Source: Antedon mediterranea (Eukaryota > Echinodermata > Crinoidea > Comatulida > Antedonidae). From it: a stretch of DNA of 64,000 nucleotides. The stretch covers positions 20,248,922 through 20,312,921 of the forward strand of contig NC_092678.1 of assembly GCF_964355755.1 (NCBI RefSeq), given 5' to 3'. This document shows positions 23,241 through 37,103 of the stretch, in pieces (positions within the stretch are counted from its first letter, which is position 1; each line of letters starts with the position of its first letter). The position numbers and the translations under genes are program-made. The notes beneath the pieces were generated by a model. It was not told where the DNA came from and searched no databases. It saw only the letters and a list, made by a program, of their open reading frames with translations.

Positions 23241-26200
23241 GTGAAAAGATCAGTAGATATCTGCAGAGACGTTGAGTGCCCTCCTGGGTACCAGTGTTGC
23301 GAGGGAGATAGAGACGCTTGTGGTGGAAAAGCGTGTGAGCCATGTATAGGTAATGCTATATTTGTAATAAAATTGTTATTCTTTAAAAAAAAATGCAAAC
23401 ATTCTCATGGTCAATAGAATATTTGAAAAGCTTAAATGATTGTAATTTATAGTAAAAACAAATGTGTATAAAATGATATGTCTGGAATTATTACTGCCTT
23501 CTCTGATTCAACAGATTGAGAAATTATCAAATCCAGGATGCCTACTGGAATTGGGGTAATTTTGCTCTAACTAACATAGACTAGTTGTTTGGCAGATTGT
23601 TTTTCACTGTCCAGCAAAAAGGAGGCAACCATTGTTTACAAGACATACAGTCTTTTTGTCAATGATAAACAGTCTTTCCTCTCGGACAATACATGATGTG
23701 AACCTAGGTCCCTCTTAACTTTAATTATAATAGAAATTATTTATTGTTTTAAGATGAGGAAATCTGTGAGATATTATTATTATTATTTATGGTATCTGTT
23801 ATTTCATAGAGATCTATGGTTATTTCCATATTATTAAAATACAGTGACAGCCAAAAGCTGAAATAAAGTATCTTTTAACAATTAAAAATTGGATAAATAA
23901 ACAGCAATAGTATTCTGGCGCTTACTAAATACTAAAAACAATATAAAAAACTCAACAATGACATTCACTAATACAAAAATATCAATATCTATGTAAAATA
24001 TCATTATCATACAATATTCACATTATCACAATTTATGAATTAAAAATGGGTAACATTATTATTGTATTCATATTATCATTGTTATTTTAAAAATCAATTC
24101 TATAAGTCTATATTGCATTCATTTCATTTCTTAGCTATATTTTATGGTCGCATTTGGTTTGTTAATAATAATTAATAAAACTTTATTTAATCACGGTAAC
24201 ACTTGTTCACCTCAATGGTGTTTTTCGACAAGGCTGTAAAACATTATACACAAATCAAATTTAACAATTAAACAATTAACAGCAAGAGTTTATCTTTAAT
24301 GATTTACACTTAAATTAGAATGACTTAGAATTTAACAATAGATTGTAAAAGCCAATTTTACAAAAGAATAAACATCAAAATGAACAGAGCATATTTTTAC
24401 TTAAATAATTAAACTTAATACTAAAGATATTAAATAAATTATTAATAAGAATTTAACTATAAAAAAACTGTTTTGAACCTCCAGCGCAGTGGGAGGAGAA
24501 AACGGAGGGAATGCCAGGGTTAGTAACACCATTGATAATCAACCCTGTCATTCAAAAGACGGGTGAGATAAGGTATTGGACTGTTAAAATAAGGTATTGG
24601 ACTGTTAAAATAACGTGTTGTTTTGCATTTATATTCCTGATAATTGCTTTCTGAACGCCACTGCGCTGGAGGCCCGCTTAAAAAAATTTTCAAACATGGT
24701 TGTTTTTTTTTACATTAGACACAAACGATCGATCATGGTACGGTGGAACAACACTAGTTCTGTAGAGAGATCAAATTGAAAAGACCTCACATTTCAATTC
24801 ATCAATTCATGAATATAATAAAACCACCAAGTACAATTGTTAAGATGCCCTTATGTTCTTTTTTATAAGATAATATGGTTACACTTTTACATTCCTAATT
24901 TAATTAATTGTTTTGTCTCAACAGATGGAACATTCTCTTCAGGTGAAGTTGGAGGAATCTGTCAGAATTGTCACCATTGTCTCCATGGCGAAAACAAGAT
25001 TGAAGAGTGTACTCGTGAAAAAGACACGGTTTGTGAATGTCCATATGGTAAATATATTACTAGCTCTCGCGTATGCTTATCGTGTGAAAAATGCGGTGAA
25101 GAGGACTGTAAAAAAGTGTGTAATGTAACGACAACACCAAAACCGCCAGCACGAACAACAACGCAAAAAACAACAATACCTGGTAAGTTTCAATTTATCA
25201 TAAACTCATGATCTATCCGATTTAAGCAAAACATCTTTGGTTTTTTTTAAATATTTTTCTGCTATTTAATGTTTATATTTCGTTGTTTCTTTATTTATTA
25301 TTCCTTATTTGTCCTTTTTTACAGCCGAAACCACAGAACATCCTACCGACCCAGAGAAGAAGAGTTCTCCGTGGAAAAATATATACCTTCTGCCGATTCT
25401 ATGTAATAAACTTAATATAGTTTCTGATAATTTCACATGTAGAATAATAACTACTAGTTTACTGTAGTGTTACTTAAATAACTACACATTTTTTTATTTT
25501 TTTTTTAACCAATCTCTTTGTCTATGTGTACATACAGACACAATATAAAAACAAAAATCTAGTTAAATTACTCCATAAAATTTACTGCAGAACTTCACAT
25601 TTTTCTTGCAGAAGTCCTAACTCCTTGTAACTGTATGAAATCATCTTTTTAGTTATCCGCATTGAGCGGATAACTCCTTGTAACTGTCCTGTTTCATCAT
25701 CTTTTTTTTTTTTTTCTGTATTCTTCTTTCTTTCTGTCTTTTTTGTGTCTCGCGTAACTCAAAAACGTGTAAACATAACATTTCATAACTTTGTCAACAT
25801 GTGGGCATTTACGTGAAATTGTGCACCTCCTATTTTTGAATGACGTCAGAGTTGCGCAACATGACTTACGCGCGTTTTTCCGAATTTCGCGTATTTAACA
25901 TAGATCGAAAACCATATAACAATTTAATATGAAACTTGACAAAAGTTTAAGTTATATCTTGCGCTAACTGACTATGGGGAAAAAATGGCATGTTTCACAC
26001 GAAGTTACGCGCGCACGCGTGTTTAAAATTTCAAAATGCGAAAAATCAATTTCTAATCAACTTTCTACGCGTTTCATGTAATTTTAAGCATGTACAAAAT
26101 TCCCACGCGCGCGCCTTTTTTTACGCGCATGGTGCGAACGTAGCGTTGAAAACACTTTTTTTTGTGTGATTTATGTTTTTTCAGCCTTTTCTAGTAATTT

Positions 26201-29200
26201 TACCAACTTTTAAACAATTTCGATTTAAAATTACGTCATACGGGCACGTTGAATTGAATAATTTACGTGCGTTTTTTATGAAAAAGTTAAAAAATTTGTC
26301 AAAATTCGTCAAAATTATGCCTTTTTTTAAACAGTCTAAACAACGAGGTGAAATTTTTTTAAATTACAAATTCTTGAAGTTGATGAGTTGTAGATATGGG
26401 ATCATGAATCAATATGGCTAACCGGACATTGTGACGTCATCATATGGCCACACGAATGAAAAATATAGGATTTTTGTCTCTTTCGTTATTGCTCATCATA
26501 TTCAATGGAGCGCATCACGCCTATCTGTATTCCTTTTTCTCCGAGATTTTAATATTGTCTAGGTCAATCAACTATCTTTCGCATGAGTTAAAAATATTTT
26601 AATTTTTATGACGTCATCATGCCTAAAAATTATAATTAACAGGGTTATTAATTTCATCTTTACAGTAAATTTTAATCTGTTATAGCTCGTAAGAATAAAA
26701 AGTGATAATTATGATAAAAACGTTTTCTGGAAGCTATTGGACTGTAGATACGAATTAATGTGAACATTTTGCCAATCGGATGTTGTGAAGTCATCCTATG
26801 GCCAGTTGAATAAAAAAAGTCGTATTTTCATATTTTGCGTCATGGTTCATCATATTTAATCGAGCACGCATCCATATTCTACGTATTCAAATTTCTTATA
26901 CACGTTAATATGTTGTTGGTGAGATAATGTCCTTCCGAAATTGCTATCTTAGTGTTTAATTTTAATACCATGTTAAAAATTGGAATAAACGGTGGGTCCC
27001 GTAATTTCACCTATTCTACACTGTATGTAATATGTATACAGATTATACTGCATATACTATATGACACAAAATAGACAGAATTCAGCACTAACAAGATATG
27101 ATATTCTTCAGTTCAGGTCATAATGCCATAATCTTTTTCTGTGTGCAATATTCCAACGTATGACGTGCACGTGGCGTTTGTCGTGCGGATAACTAACTCG
27201 TCAAAGTGACGAGTTTCATGTCTAGTTTTTTTTTTTTTCTGTATTATTGTGTCTCGCGTATCTCAAAAACTTGTAAACAAAACATTTTATAACTTTGTCA
27301 ACATGTGGGCATTCACGTGAAATTGTGCACCTCCTATTGTGAATGACGTCAGAATTGCGCAACGTGATTTACGCGCGTTTTAACGAATTTCGCGTATTTA
27401 ACATAGATCGAAAACCATATAGCAATTTAAATTGAAACTTAACAAAAGTTTAATTTATATCTTGCGCTAACTGACTGTGGAAAAAAAATGGCATGTTTCA
27501 CAAGAAGTTACGCGCGCACGGGCGTTTAAAATTTCAAAATGCGAAAAATCAATTTCTAATCAACTTTCTACGCGTTTCATGTCATTTTGAGCATGTCAAA
27601 AATTCCCACGCGCGTGCATATTTTTACTCGAACGGTGCGCACGTAGCGTTGAAAATAAATTGTTTTCGCGTGATTCATGTTTTTCCAGCCTTTTCTGGTA
27701 ATTTTACCAACTTTTGAACAATTTTGACCTAAAATTACGTCATACGGGCACATCCAATTGGATAATTTACGTGCGTTTTTGATGAAAAAGTTCAAAAATG
27801 TGTCAAAATTCGTCAAAATTATGCCTTTTTTTAAACATTCATAGATTCTAAACTACGAGGTGAACTTTTTTTAAATTATATATTCTGGAAGTTGATGAGT
27901 TGTAGATATGGAATCATGCATTAATATAGCTAATCGGACATTATAACGTCATCGTATGGCCACGCGAATATAAAATATAGGATCTTTATATCTTTCGTCA
28001 TAGCGCATCACATTTAATAGAGCGCATCTCCACTTATCCGTTTTTTATTTTCACCCCGATTTTGATATTGTCTAGGTGAATGAACTATCTTTCGCATGAG
28101 TTAAAAATATTTTAATTTTTATGACGTCATCATGTCGAAAATTGTAAATAACGTGGGTCACTTATTTTCATCTTTACAGTAAATTTCAATCTGTTATAGC
28201 TCATCAGAATAAAAAGTGATAATCATGATTAAAACGTTTTCTGGAAGCTATTGAATTGTAGATATGAAATCATGTAAACATTTTGCCAATCGGATGTTGT
28301 GACGTCATCATATGGCCAGTTGAATAAAAAAAATTGTATTTTCATATTTTGCGTAATAGTTCATCACATTTAAAAGGGTGCGCATCTATATTTTACGTAT
28401 TCAAATTTCTTCTACACGTTAATATGTTGTTCCTAAGATAATTTCCTTCTGAAATTGCTATCTATGTGTTTCATTTTGATACCGTCGCCATGTTAAAAAT
28501 TGGAATAAATGGCGGGTCCCGTAATTTCACCTATTCTACACTGTATGTAATATGTATGCAGATTATACTGTAGTGTTTGCATGTATACTATATGACACAA
28601 AATTGACAGAATTCAGCACTAACAGCATATTATATTCTTCAGTTCTTGTCATAATGCCAAAATATTTATCTGTGTGCAATATTCCAACGTATGACGTGCA
28701 CGTGGCGTTTGTCGTGGTGCGGATAACTAACTCGTCAAAGTGACGAGTTTCATGTCTAGTTATAATTTATTTGGAACAACAGCACTCTACAGAGAACTTA
28801 ATTAAAATAAAATACACCTTCAATATTTATAGAAATATCAAGTACAGGTGCAAGAACATACATTGTTTTTTGGTTCCAAACATCAATTGCAATCGACAGA
28901 ATTTGCTCAAGCATTGCCAATTCCTTCAGTCTAATATTCTGGAGGTCAGGTCATGAGGAAAGGATCTTCAGTAGTAGAATTATATAGGTTACATAAGCTG
29001 TCTTTATTGTTATCATCCGACCAGCTTAATATACATTGTAATGTATTGGACTGCAATTTTAATTTTAAACTTGCACTTTCGAACCCTATACATTGTGGTG
29101 CAACTATGTTCTTCTCCTGACATGCATAAACAGTGATACTTATTGTGGTCTATGGTACTTGATAATCAAGAGAATTCAGTGTATTTTAAACTTTCTTATA

Positions 29201-32200
29201 TTTTTAGTATTTTTACTCATCATCGGCATAATCGTTCTTTGTTGCAAGTTTAATGAGAAGTTTCGGAAATTTTTGGAAAATCTCTTTCCTGGCTATTCCT
29301 TTGGTAAGCTGTTTTTTCTATTACTTTAAAAAAAAGATTATATGAAGAATTTTCCCCATCATTCTCTTTGCTCCAACCCATACACGGAAGATAAATGCAA
29401 GCAATGCGTCTACAATAAGCACTGCTCTTTTCCAATAGTGTACCAAGTTTTTTATTGTACATGGTAGACCAACGGCTTAACAACAACCTGAAGGATGAGG
29501 CAATAAGGGAACTGTACCTTTTCACATGCCAGTCCAATTCATGAATACACCATTGTGATTTTTGGCCACTTCCCCTCTCGCTAGAGATTTAAAGGATTAT
29601 CTTTGTATCATGCCGACGTTTTTATCTGTGTTTATTATTACAATTGTATAGTAATGAAATAAATAAAATATAATTCTGTTAACAAACTCAACATTTTTCT
29701 TACCTGCAATCAAAAAGCCTAGCTGAAAAAATTATTTATTTTGTTATATGTTTTTTGGAAAACTGAAGTGTTAATTTTTTTCTTTTAGGCATAATACATA
29801 AAAAATTTGCAGAGGGTGATAATAAAATCCAGGATGAGAAATCTGATATCACACTGGTTAATATGGCAGGTAAACATTTACTTAATAAAATGTATTAAAT
29901 AACAACATAATAAACAATGACACTACAGAACAGATGACTTGTATTGTCCAAATAAACTGGAAATATTGAATATCGAAACGTGGCAGGCTCTAGTTAGAAT
30001 TTATAATTTAAACTTACGATACTTTTATAGTATTGTATATATTCGGGAGTAGCCGCTGCATACTCTCTTTGCTTTTCTTCCTTATATGTATCTATACTCT
30101 TCATGTTCAATTATTTATACTAACATATAATTATTATATTGATACGTATAACATAACAGTTAAATATGTAAATGTAACAATTAATGAATAACCAATCTAC
30201 TACACGATAATTTAATCTATACACAAGATCATTATTCCAAACTATTTACACTAATAAAGTTAAATATCTTATTTCGATTTCTGAAAAAACATTTCAATCT
30301 TCTAGCTACTAAAGCTGAAGTATAGTCATATCTTGGGACCATTCTATAGTTAACACCAGATAGGTTTTCTTCATCAGTGCTTCTTCTGTTGAGCGCAGGA
30401 ACGCTAGTTGACAATACCCAATTTAAAAACTCCTACAAAATGTAAAGTACAGTGATCTCTGGAAAGGTGCCATAATATAGTTGTTAATGTAATGTTATTT
30501 AAAGAATAAATTACATGCACACCTCTGTCCGTTTTTCTTCATCTGAGAAGGAAAATGCATTAGTAAATTGATTTTAATATTTTTTTGTTTCATTTTAAAC
30601 ATTTTTTCCCCAAATTGATGATTAAATAATGATTTTATTGTTTTTTAAAGGTGGTGAGGACAGTGTACCAAGTGACGAAAAAAAATCACAAGGTATAATG
30701 TTTTGTAATTTTTACAATTATAACCCACATGATTCCTTCATGTTCATTCATCTAAAACCTCCAATACCATAGGCCTACTGTAATCTCAATTCCTGCCAAG
30801 CAAACATTATAAAGTTTTGTTTCCACACAAGTGATTTCAATATAATAGGGTTTTAGCTAAAATAGATAATAGACTGTACAAAAGCCATTATGTATTTTCC
30901 TAGATTTTCCATCAATTGACTATTCTTTTCACAAAAAAAATAAATAAAAATAGTTTTTGTCCAGGTTTTTTCTTAAAACTTATCACTTGACATTATTTGG
31001 GTTCCACATACAGTAGAGACTTATACGCTCGTATTCCTAAACCAAACTTTAGTCGTAGTTCGAAGTTCGACTTGAAAAAGTCCTAGTTCGAGCTATTACT
31101 TCAATTTTGATTCATAAACGAAGTAATCAAAGTTTGCAGTTCGACTTAATGAAGTCGAGCTTTTAGTCGAGTTGCACACATCTGGGTAACAAAGGCTATA
31201 CATTGGCCAATGACAAGAGAGTATTTGAGGAGGCAGACGAAATTTTGCTCATTGATATAACTTTCCATTTTCTTACAAAACGTTTTACGCATCAGGACTA
31301 TAATACATGAAAAATAATTTTAATTGTTAATTATTAGAACAAGATCAGTATTAATTAATAACAGTGAAGTACTTTTGATTAACAACAAACAAAATCTTCA
31401 AAATATATTTAGGAACCATGGCTTATTTTCTAGGCCTCCAACAAAGTATGATCGCGACGAACCACGTACTTCATAGTGTGACAAGAAAGCGCTAGGCCCC
31501 CTAAACATTCCATCGCGTGGTGAGTTTCCGCATCTCCCATTGTCGCTATGGCGTGACGTAGTTCAAAAATAATAATGTAATTTGTATAATATGGTTGTAA
31601 ATAAACATGATTTAAGCATAAACATATACCAATGTATATTTAAGTAAGCTAATATAAAAATATTTCATTCTTCAATATCTGGCCAATATTACAACTCAAT
31701 GACTGTTTAACCTTGTTTAAATACCATTTATTTGGTGATTTAGCCTGCCCCCTCGAGGACTAAAAAAATCGATCAAAATCCGTCTCGATTTAAGTCCGGT
31801 TTAAGAAGACGGGCGATAGAGTCTAATCAGACTATGGTTTCTGCAAAATAAATTTCACATTGTGCACAGGTTCAACTTGGAAATATGAAATATCGTGGCC
31901 AAACATACTGTATGTAATCAATATTGGGCATCAGCATCTAAACAAGGTGTGGCCTATTCTGACGTGTATTGTGGAAAGTGCATCACCAAAAAATTATTTT
32001 AGGTAACCAAAAGGAGTGTAGAGAGACTATGAGGATACTTGTAATATAATTCAATACAATCAGGAGAAACAATAAATGTGGAAACTCCCGCGATTAACGC
32101 GAGACTTGATTGTGCTACACACCTACTAACTATATATAATACTGTATTCGAAGTGTTAAGAAGTGTCCAAAATGGCTTTTGTCAGATATCCCATGTTTAT

Positions 32201-35177
32201 TTGCAATTCTTTATATAGATTACAGTATACAATTTTGACTCTAGTAATGAATATGAATAAAATTAAATCAATTTTTCATTTGTTTATTATACAGAAACTA
32301 TGAGTGCATCATGTAAAAATGATGTTGACAAGCCTAAAGGTTAGTTTAAACTCTTACCTTTTATAAAAAGAGTATAATATGCAAAGATTTATTTAAATAA
32401 AACTAATTACCTAATGATAGTTTTTCTTAGTTAGACAATAACTATTTTAATCTAACTGGTTACTGAAAAAGGGAGAGGATTGGGGGAGGTAGAGAGAGGA
32501 TTGGGGGAGGTAGAGAGAGAGGATTGGGGGAGGTAGAGAGAGGGAGAGGAACTCTAACATCTCTAATATGTAAAGATGGATAAAGGTAAATGCAAGAAAA
32601 CTGAAAAAGTTTCATTAACCAAGACCCAAATTCTTTTTGTTTTTGTAATTAAAACGCTTTTATATGGCCCTTTGTCAAAAAAAATGTAATCAATCATTTT
32701 GACAATTCAAAAGATATGTGTAATATTGAAATTATATTATTATTATTTAGCGATTGAGGAACAAGAGCCACTTATGAAGTCTGATGACGTTTTCGTCAAA
32801 AAAGGTAGTGGAAATTTAGGGAAATCTGCTGCTTTAAAAAAGAGGTTTCCAAGACGACGTTCCTCGACCTCCAGCCTTCCTGATGTACCAGAAAACCGTC
32901 AATTATCAGTGGTTCTACGAAAATGGTGCTATCGTAAGAATTAAGATCATTCAATATTCTTCTGATTTGCGTTCTTTAAAAAATTAAACATAATGTGTTT
33001 TAACTTCTATGAATGATTGCTTAAAACACTTTTTTGTTTTCATATAGTGTACCTATACTTTGTTTTTATGGTATACAGTAATGCCTAAATAGATTTCTGT
33101 CATTTGATGATAAAAAATAAGCACCCTATTTTTGTCGGCGGAAGATAAATAAAAAAATAAAATAATAGATCCTTAAATTTTATGGCCTGTCACTTTCACT
33201 TTCATTTTTAATTACTCTTTTTATTTTATTTATTTCTTGGATTACTTTTTTTATGTGAAGCGCATTTATGACATTAAAAGTCCAAATTTATTATTATTAT
33301 TGAATAAAAACAGATATTTTATATTCATAGAGGATAGGGCAAGAGTTGAACCGGAACATGTTTCTGAAATCTCAAAACACATTGGGAAAGAAGTAGCAAG
33401 GATTGGTTTCATGCTTGGCTTAACAAATGGGGAAGTGGAAACTATTGAGCATAACCACAAGTCAGATCTTTCTAGACAGAATTTAGTAGTTTTGCAGATA
33501 TGGTTGGAAAAGAGAGGTGTTTCTGCTACGAAAAGTGTTCTTGCACGTGCTCTTAACAGTATTGGAAGACCCGAACTTGCATTAAAACATTTATGGACTG
33601 ACCAAGAATGGAAACAAGGTAATTCCTTTAGTTCGAATGTTTGTTTTCATGAAAAAGATGTATATTTAAAGCCATGACCATAGAGATAATATTGAATAAC
33701 TAGACAGTCAACTCTAACACAATCACATCTCTTTTTAACATGGAGAGGAACCATCAAAATATTGCAGTATCGCATTAGCTGTGCCGTGCCTACTACTTGG
33801 CCATTCACCACTATATCTCTGTTGTAGTATGTTAACTGTATCAAATGTATTCTTAATAGTTAATTTTATAAAAAGTGTACTGTATTTAAAACAAATATGT
33901 TGCCATTTCGGGGAGTCCTTGCCCTGTCAAATTACTAATTGTCTCTTAGGTAACTCTTGAGTAGATTAGTATATATCTCTAAATAGCCATGACAGATTTT
34001 TTTTTTTTTCGACTGTCAGAATATTTAAGTTTTTTTTATATGTTCACCTATATTTAACATTAATTTAATTTAGGGATGCAAGCAGTCAATAAAGAATCAA
34101 CGTTTTGGAAAAGAAGAAAAAGTCGGGAATTGGTGATCAAACTTGATTCTGGTTAGTACTTGTTCAACTTCATTGACCAATTATAATTTTCAAGCCCTAC
34201 TCCTCCAAACCTACAGTACTGTACCTTTCTATAAAACTTTATATAAGAAATTGTAATCAGACCTAAGCCATATTAAAATTGACCATTCTACTGTATTCTC
34301 TCCAGTGTCTGTCTGTAAGTTTTTAGGTTTTTTAAGTCTTTTAGTGTGTTAATTTTAGATGGACAGATAAATTACAATCTGTTTTTTATTTCTTTATTTA
34401 AAATTGTATTTTATAGATTATTTTGATGGCAAGGATTGGGAAATGCAAAGCACATGGCAAGGTATCTGGGAAATTATGTTAGAAAATGACTTTGGGAATT
34501 TCAGACAACTCAAATTAGCTTGCGGTGCCGTAGAATTACAACAGCCACCCCTTGAAGGTGCAGAAAGCTGTCCATATTTTAAGGGGAATCTTTGCTTGGA
34601 TCAAAATGCTGAACAATTGATTGATTCAGAGTTTATACATCTGAAGCCAGTTTGTGTATCAGATGGCGTTAACTGTTTATTCTCTGCTGCATCTGTTATC
34701 TACTATGGTTCAGAAGATAATTTTCTTGAGTTAAAACTACGTACAGTTATTGAGTTGGCCTATCATAAAGATCACTATATGAGACAAAAAGCACTTATCA
34801 AGTGTATAAAAGCGGAGTACGCACTGACCAAGTTAGAAGAGAATGATGTATTAACCAAACCTAAAGATGTAGAAGCAAACTTTGAAAATTCTATCCGGCA
34901 AACATTAAGTGAACAAAACCTCTTCAGCCTGCAGGGAAACTCCATCCAGCTGTTCGGCCTTGCATCAGTTTTAAACTGCAATATTCAGTCCGTCTTTCCT
35001 ACGATGGGTGCATCGGAAACAAGCCCTTTGAATGTACTTATCACTCCACGTAAGGAACAAGAAAATCCAGCAACAGTTTTCATTATGTGGTCTAGGCACA
35101 CACCATTACCTGAAGATGGACAGTTTGTTCCTAATCACTTTGTCCCTCTTCTTCAAGAACCACCAACCATAAATTAG
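23241..35177 (+). CDS. Gene B: TNF-receptor-like protein with death domain and OTU-like domain (5' partial)
   Basis: The model joins exons 23241-23349, 24925-25182, 25325-25402, 29208-29303, 29789-29869, 30651-30692, 32295-32339, 32751-32933, 33331-33618, 34074-34151 and 34417-35177. The total is 2019 nt (672 aa plus stop) with no internal stop, and phase 1 throughout after the first exon. The architecture matches gene A: two Cys-rich exons, a short TTTPKPP stalk, the transmembrane run IYLLPI-LFLLIIGIIVLCC, a linker, DD and OTU-like terminal exon. It differs in a shorter stalk and fewer small linker exons. The 3.8-kb intron before the transmembrane exon holds two Helitron-like copies. It is a tandem paralogue of gene A; both appear intact in the visible part. 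Confidence 0.8.
24478..24672. mobile_element. Short MITE in gene B intron
   Basis: Perfect 15-bp inverted repeats (CCTCCAGCGCAGTGG at 24478-24492 and its complement at 24658-24672) bound 195 bp with no ORF. Inside is a tandem duplication of a 21-bp unit containing AAGGTATTGGACTGTTAAAA. No clear target duplication was found. Confidence 0.6.
25656..27225 (+). mobile_element. Helitron-like element copy 1 (non-autonomous)
   Basis: The proposed 5' end is TCCGCATTGAGCGG after an A. The 3' end is CTAG (27222-27225) followed by T, with a hairpin (ACTCGTCA-aag-TGACGAGT) about 10 bp before it. TC…hairpin…CTRR inserted between A and T is the Helitron signature. No Rep/helicase ORF is present; the ORFs inside are short and differ between copies. 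It lies in the gene B intron, immediately followed by copy 2. Confidence 0.7.
27226..28759 (+). mobile_element. Helitron-like element copy 2, head-to-tail with copy 1
   Basis: It repeats copy 1 from its poly-T tract onward and ends with the same hairpin and CTAG (28756-28759) then T. The first roughly 30 bp of the 5' end are missing, so the junction runs from the CTAG of copy 1 straight into the T tract of copy 2. Tandem arrays with 5' truncated internal units are known for Helitrons. Unequal exchange within the T tract is an alternative. Confidence 0.7.
29955..30425 (+). mobile_element. Old Penelope-like terminal-repeat relic in gene B intron
   Basis: The reverse complement of the 444-bp terminal repeat at 47691-48134 matches here over nearly its whole length, from ATATTGAATATCGAAACGTGGCAGGCT through CTCTTTGCTTTTCTTCCTTATAT to AACGCTAGTTG. 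It is clearly diverged. It lacks coding sequence, so it is a solo terminal repeat of the same family. It extends the family terminus by the AATATTGAATATC stretch, which the copy at 51807 lacks. Confidence 0.7.
32470..32551. repeat. Purine-rich minisatellite
   Basis: About three and a half copies of a 21-23 bp GGATTGGGGGAGGTAGAGAGA unit lie in a gene B intron. It is purine on one strand throughout and could form triplex or G-rich structures. Confidence 0.8.
33331..33618 (+). CDS. Gene B death-domain exon
   Basis: This 288-nt exon is co-linear with the gene A DD exon: EISKHIGKEVARIGFMLGL, then EVETIEHNHKSDLSRQN, LVVLQIWLEKRG with the conserved Trp, and LARALNSIGRPELALKHLW. It is the apparent source of the copy at 55704-55991, which differs by six bases. 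The linker exon at 32751-32933 ends SSTSSLPDVPEN…KWCY and is also copied at 55165-55347. Confidence 0.85.
34417..35177 (+). CDS. Gene B terminal exon: OTU/vertnin-like domain
   Basis: DGVNCLFSAAS matches the OTU block better than gene A because the Asp is kept. The candidate Cys codon is 34674-34676. The candidate His is in PNHFVPLL at 35136-35138, after FIMWSRHTPLPEDGQ. The domain boundaries match gene A. The exon ends at TAG 35175-35177. Catalytic function is inferred only from these motifs and their spacing. Confidence 0.75.
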
Positions 35178-37103
35178 TCTTCTGGTTATTCACACACAGA
35201 ATAATTGTCCCTAGTTAGTTTTATTGAAATCAACTGTTGAGGGCGCTATGTTTTTTTTTTACCTTGGTCGCATTTTGCCCTTGCATGGTCTTTTTTCGGA
35301 GAAAATTTATAGTTTTTGAGTAGTAGTTAACTGAGTTTAAGTAGTTTGACTGAAAAAAAAAATCTTTTGCGATCGAGGTTTAAGATAAAAAAAAAACTAA
35401 TTCTTTCCTTGTTGAAAAATTTCAAACCCACCTTAATTTTTATTTGATCCGTCTACAAACAAGTGTCCTTTAAAATTTTATTTTGGCCAGAATTTTCTGA
35501 TATTCAACTTTCTATGCAAGAAAATATGGTAAGGGTGGTTAAAAGATTGAATGCAAAACCTTGAAGTAGTTTTTCATTTGAATACTGTTAACAATTTTTA
35601 GAATTAATTAAGGTTTTATAAATGGTATTAGTAGAAGTATATAATATATTCATTACAATGGCTGATTTATTGATATTTTTGAAAAAGTAAAGTATTTTTG
35701 AAATATATTTTCAATTACTATATGACAGTAGATAAAAGTTTACAATATAATTGGAAAAATTTTATATTCCTTTGAGTTGAACTAAACATTTTAAATGTAA
35801 AAAGCAAAAGTGGGCTTATGTTAAAATGGAACTGAAAGAAACTTTGTTGACATAAGTGATCCGAGAAACTGACTTCAACTGACCACAAAGCTACGCAAAC
35901 TATGTCGACATAAGCTGAGTTGAGTTGCGGATCTGATAGGAACAAAAAAAAAACTGTGGTTCATGTTGACATGGTATTTGTAATCACGACCAGTTGTAAT
36001 GTCAGCAAGGATTGTGTGCCCATTGGTTCCACTCCTCAATTACAGATTGCGTCGCGTATGCAGTATGGGTAACCATGACTAGATAGAATCCGTTCCATAC
36101 TTGGTACACTAGATATTTTGCTTCTCCAATGGCGACACGTGTCCTATTGTTACTTTCCATACATAAGAGCTTGTATACTACTAGTTACTTTCAGATAAGT
36201 TTTACTGTTTATGTCGGTGTATATATTAACTTAATACTGAAGTCTGTATAACAGGTGATATTGAACAAATTCCAATATCAATCATTCCTAATGAAAATCT
36301 GTGTTTTGTGTGTTTAAAAAACAAATTAGAAATAGTTTTTAAAATGACAATGTGTACAGTATTTGTAATGTTACTTATGTATGTGTTACTTAAAAATATA
36401 AGTATTTGGATGTTACTTTTAGCATGGAGTACTTTTAGTAAACAAGAGTCACTCAACGCATCAGTGTATCTCTACATACATTTATTACTGTATCATGTTC
36501 ATCACATGTGCCACCTACAGTATATCATGGTTAGATCAAGGTTAGATCAAGATTACAAAACGATGCATGTGATACATATGTGACACTGTATCACAGAATT
36601 TGCCTATGATACTGGACAAGGTACAGATACAGTACTGAGAATTAAGTATATAACTTTACTACACATATCTTTCATTTATAGCTGCTTTTATATTATTGGC
36701 AACAAAATAGCTATACATATCAATATATTTTATTTTCAATATATTATGTGGATTGTGATTTTTTAAAAATTGTGTGTTATAAGTGTTAATGTGGAAACAG
36801 AAATATTAATTTTGTATTCTTGTAGTTTAAAGTAGATAAGTATTATATTTTAATTGACAAAACCAATTGTAACTAATTAAATATATAGCAATTATATTTA
36901 TGCATTGTATTAATTAGCTGTCTTTCTTACATCATGGGTAACACACCTTATTTATGGTAGATGGGAAAGAAGATATTTTTTAATTGTATTGTAAAGAAAT
37001 TTTAAATAATTTATGATCGCATACATTAATATCAATTTTATAATTTTTTATTTTTTAAATATTTAAAATTTGCATATTTTCACATGTAGATAAGTTATAT
37101 GCA
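35178..37103. other. Gene B 3' flank, paralogous to 13221-15200
   Basis: Noncoding sequence collinear with the gene A flank, probably with the 3' UTR at its start. A roughly 100-bp segment near 36058-36165 is absent from the gene A copy and probably represents a small insertion here or deletion there. Confidence 0.7.

Noticed and set aside
26173-28743. Several ORFs of 60-82 codons in the gene B intron
   Set aside because: They lie inside Helitron-like copies, are not kept in frame between copies and have no domain resemblance.
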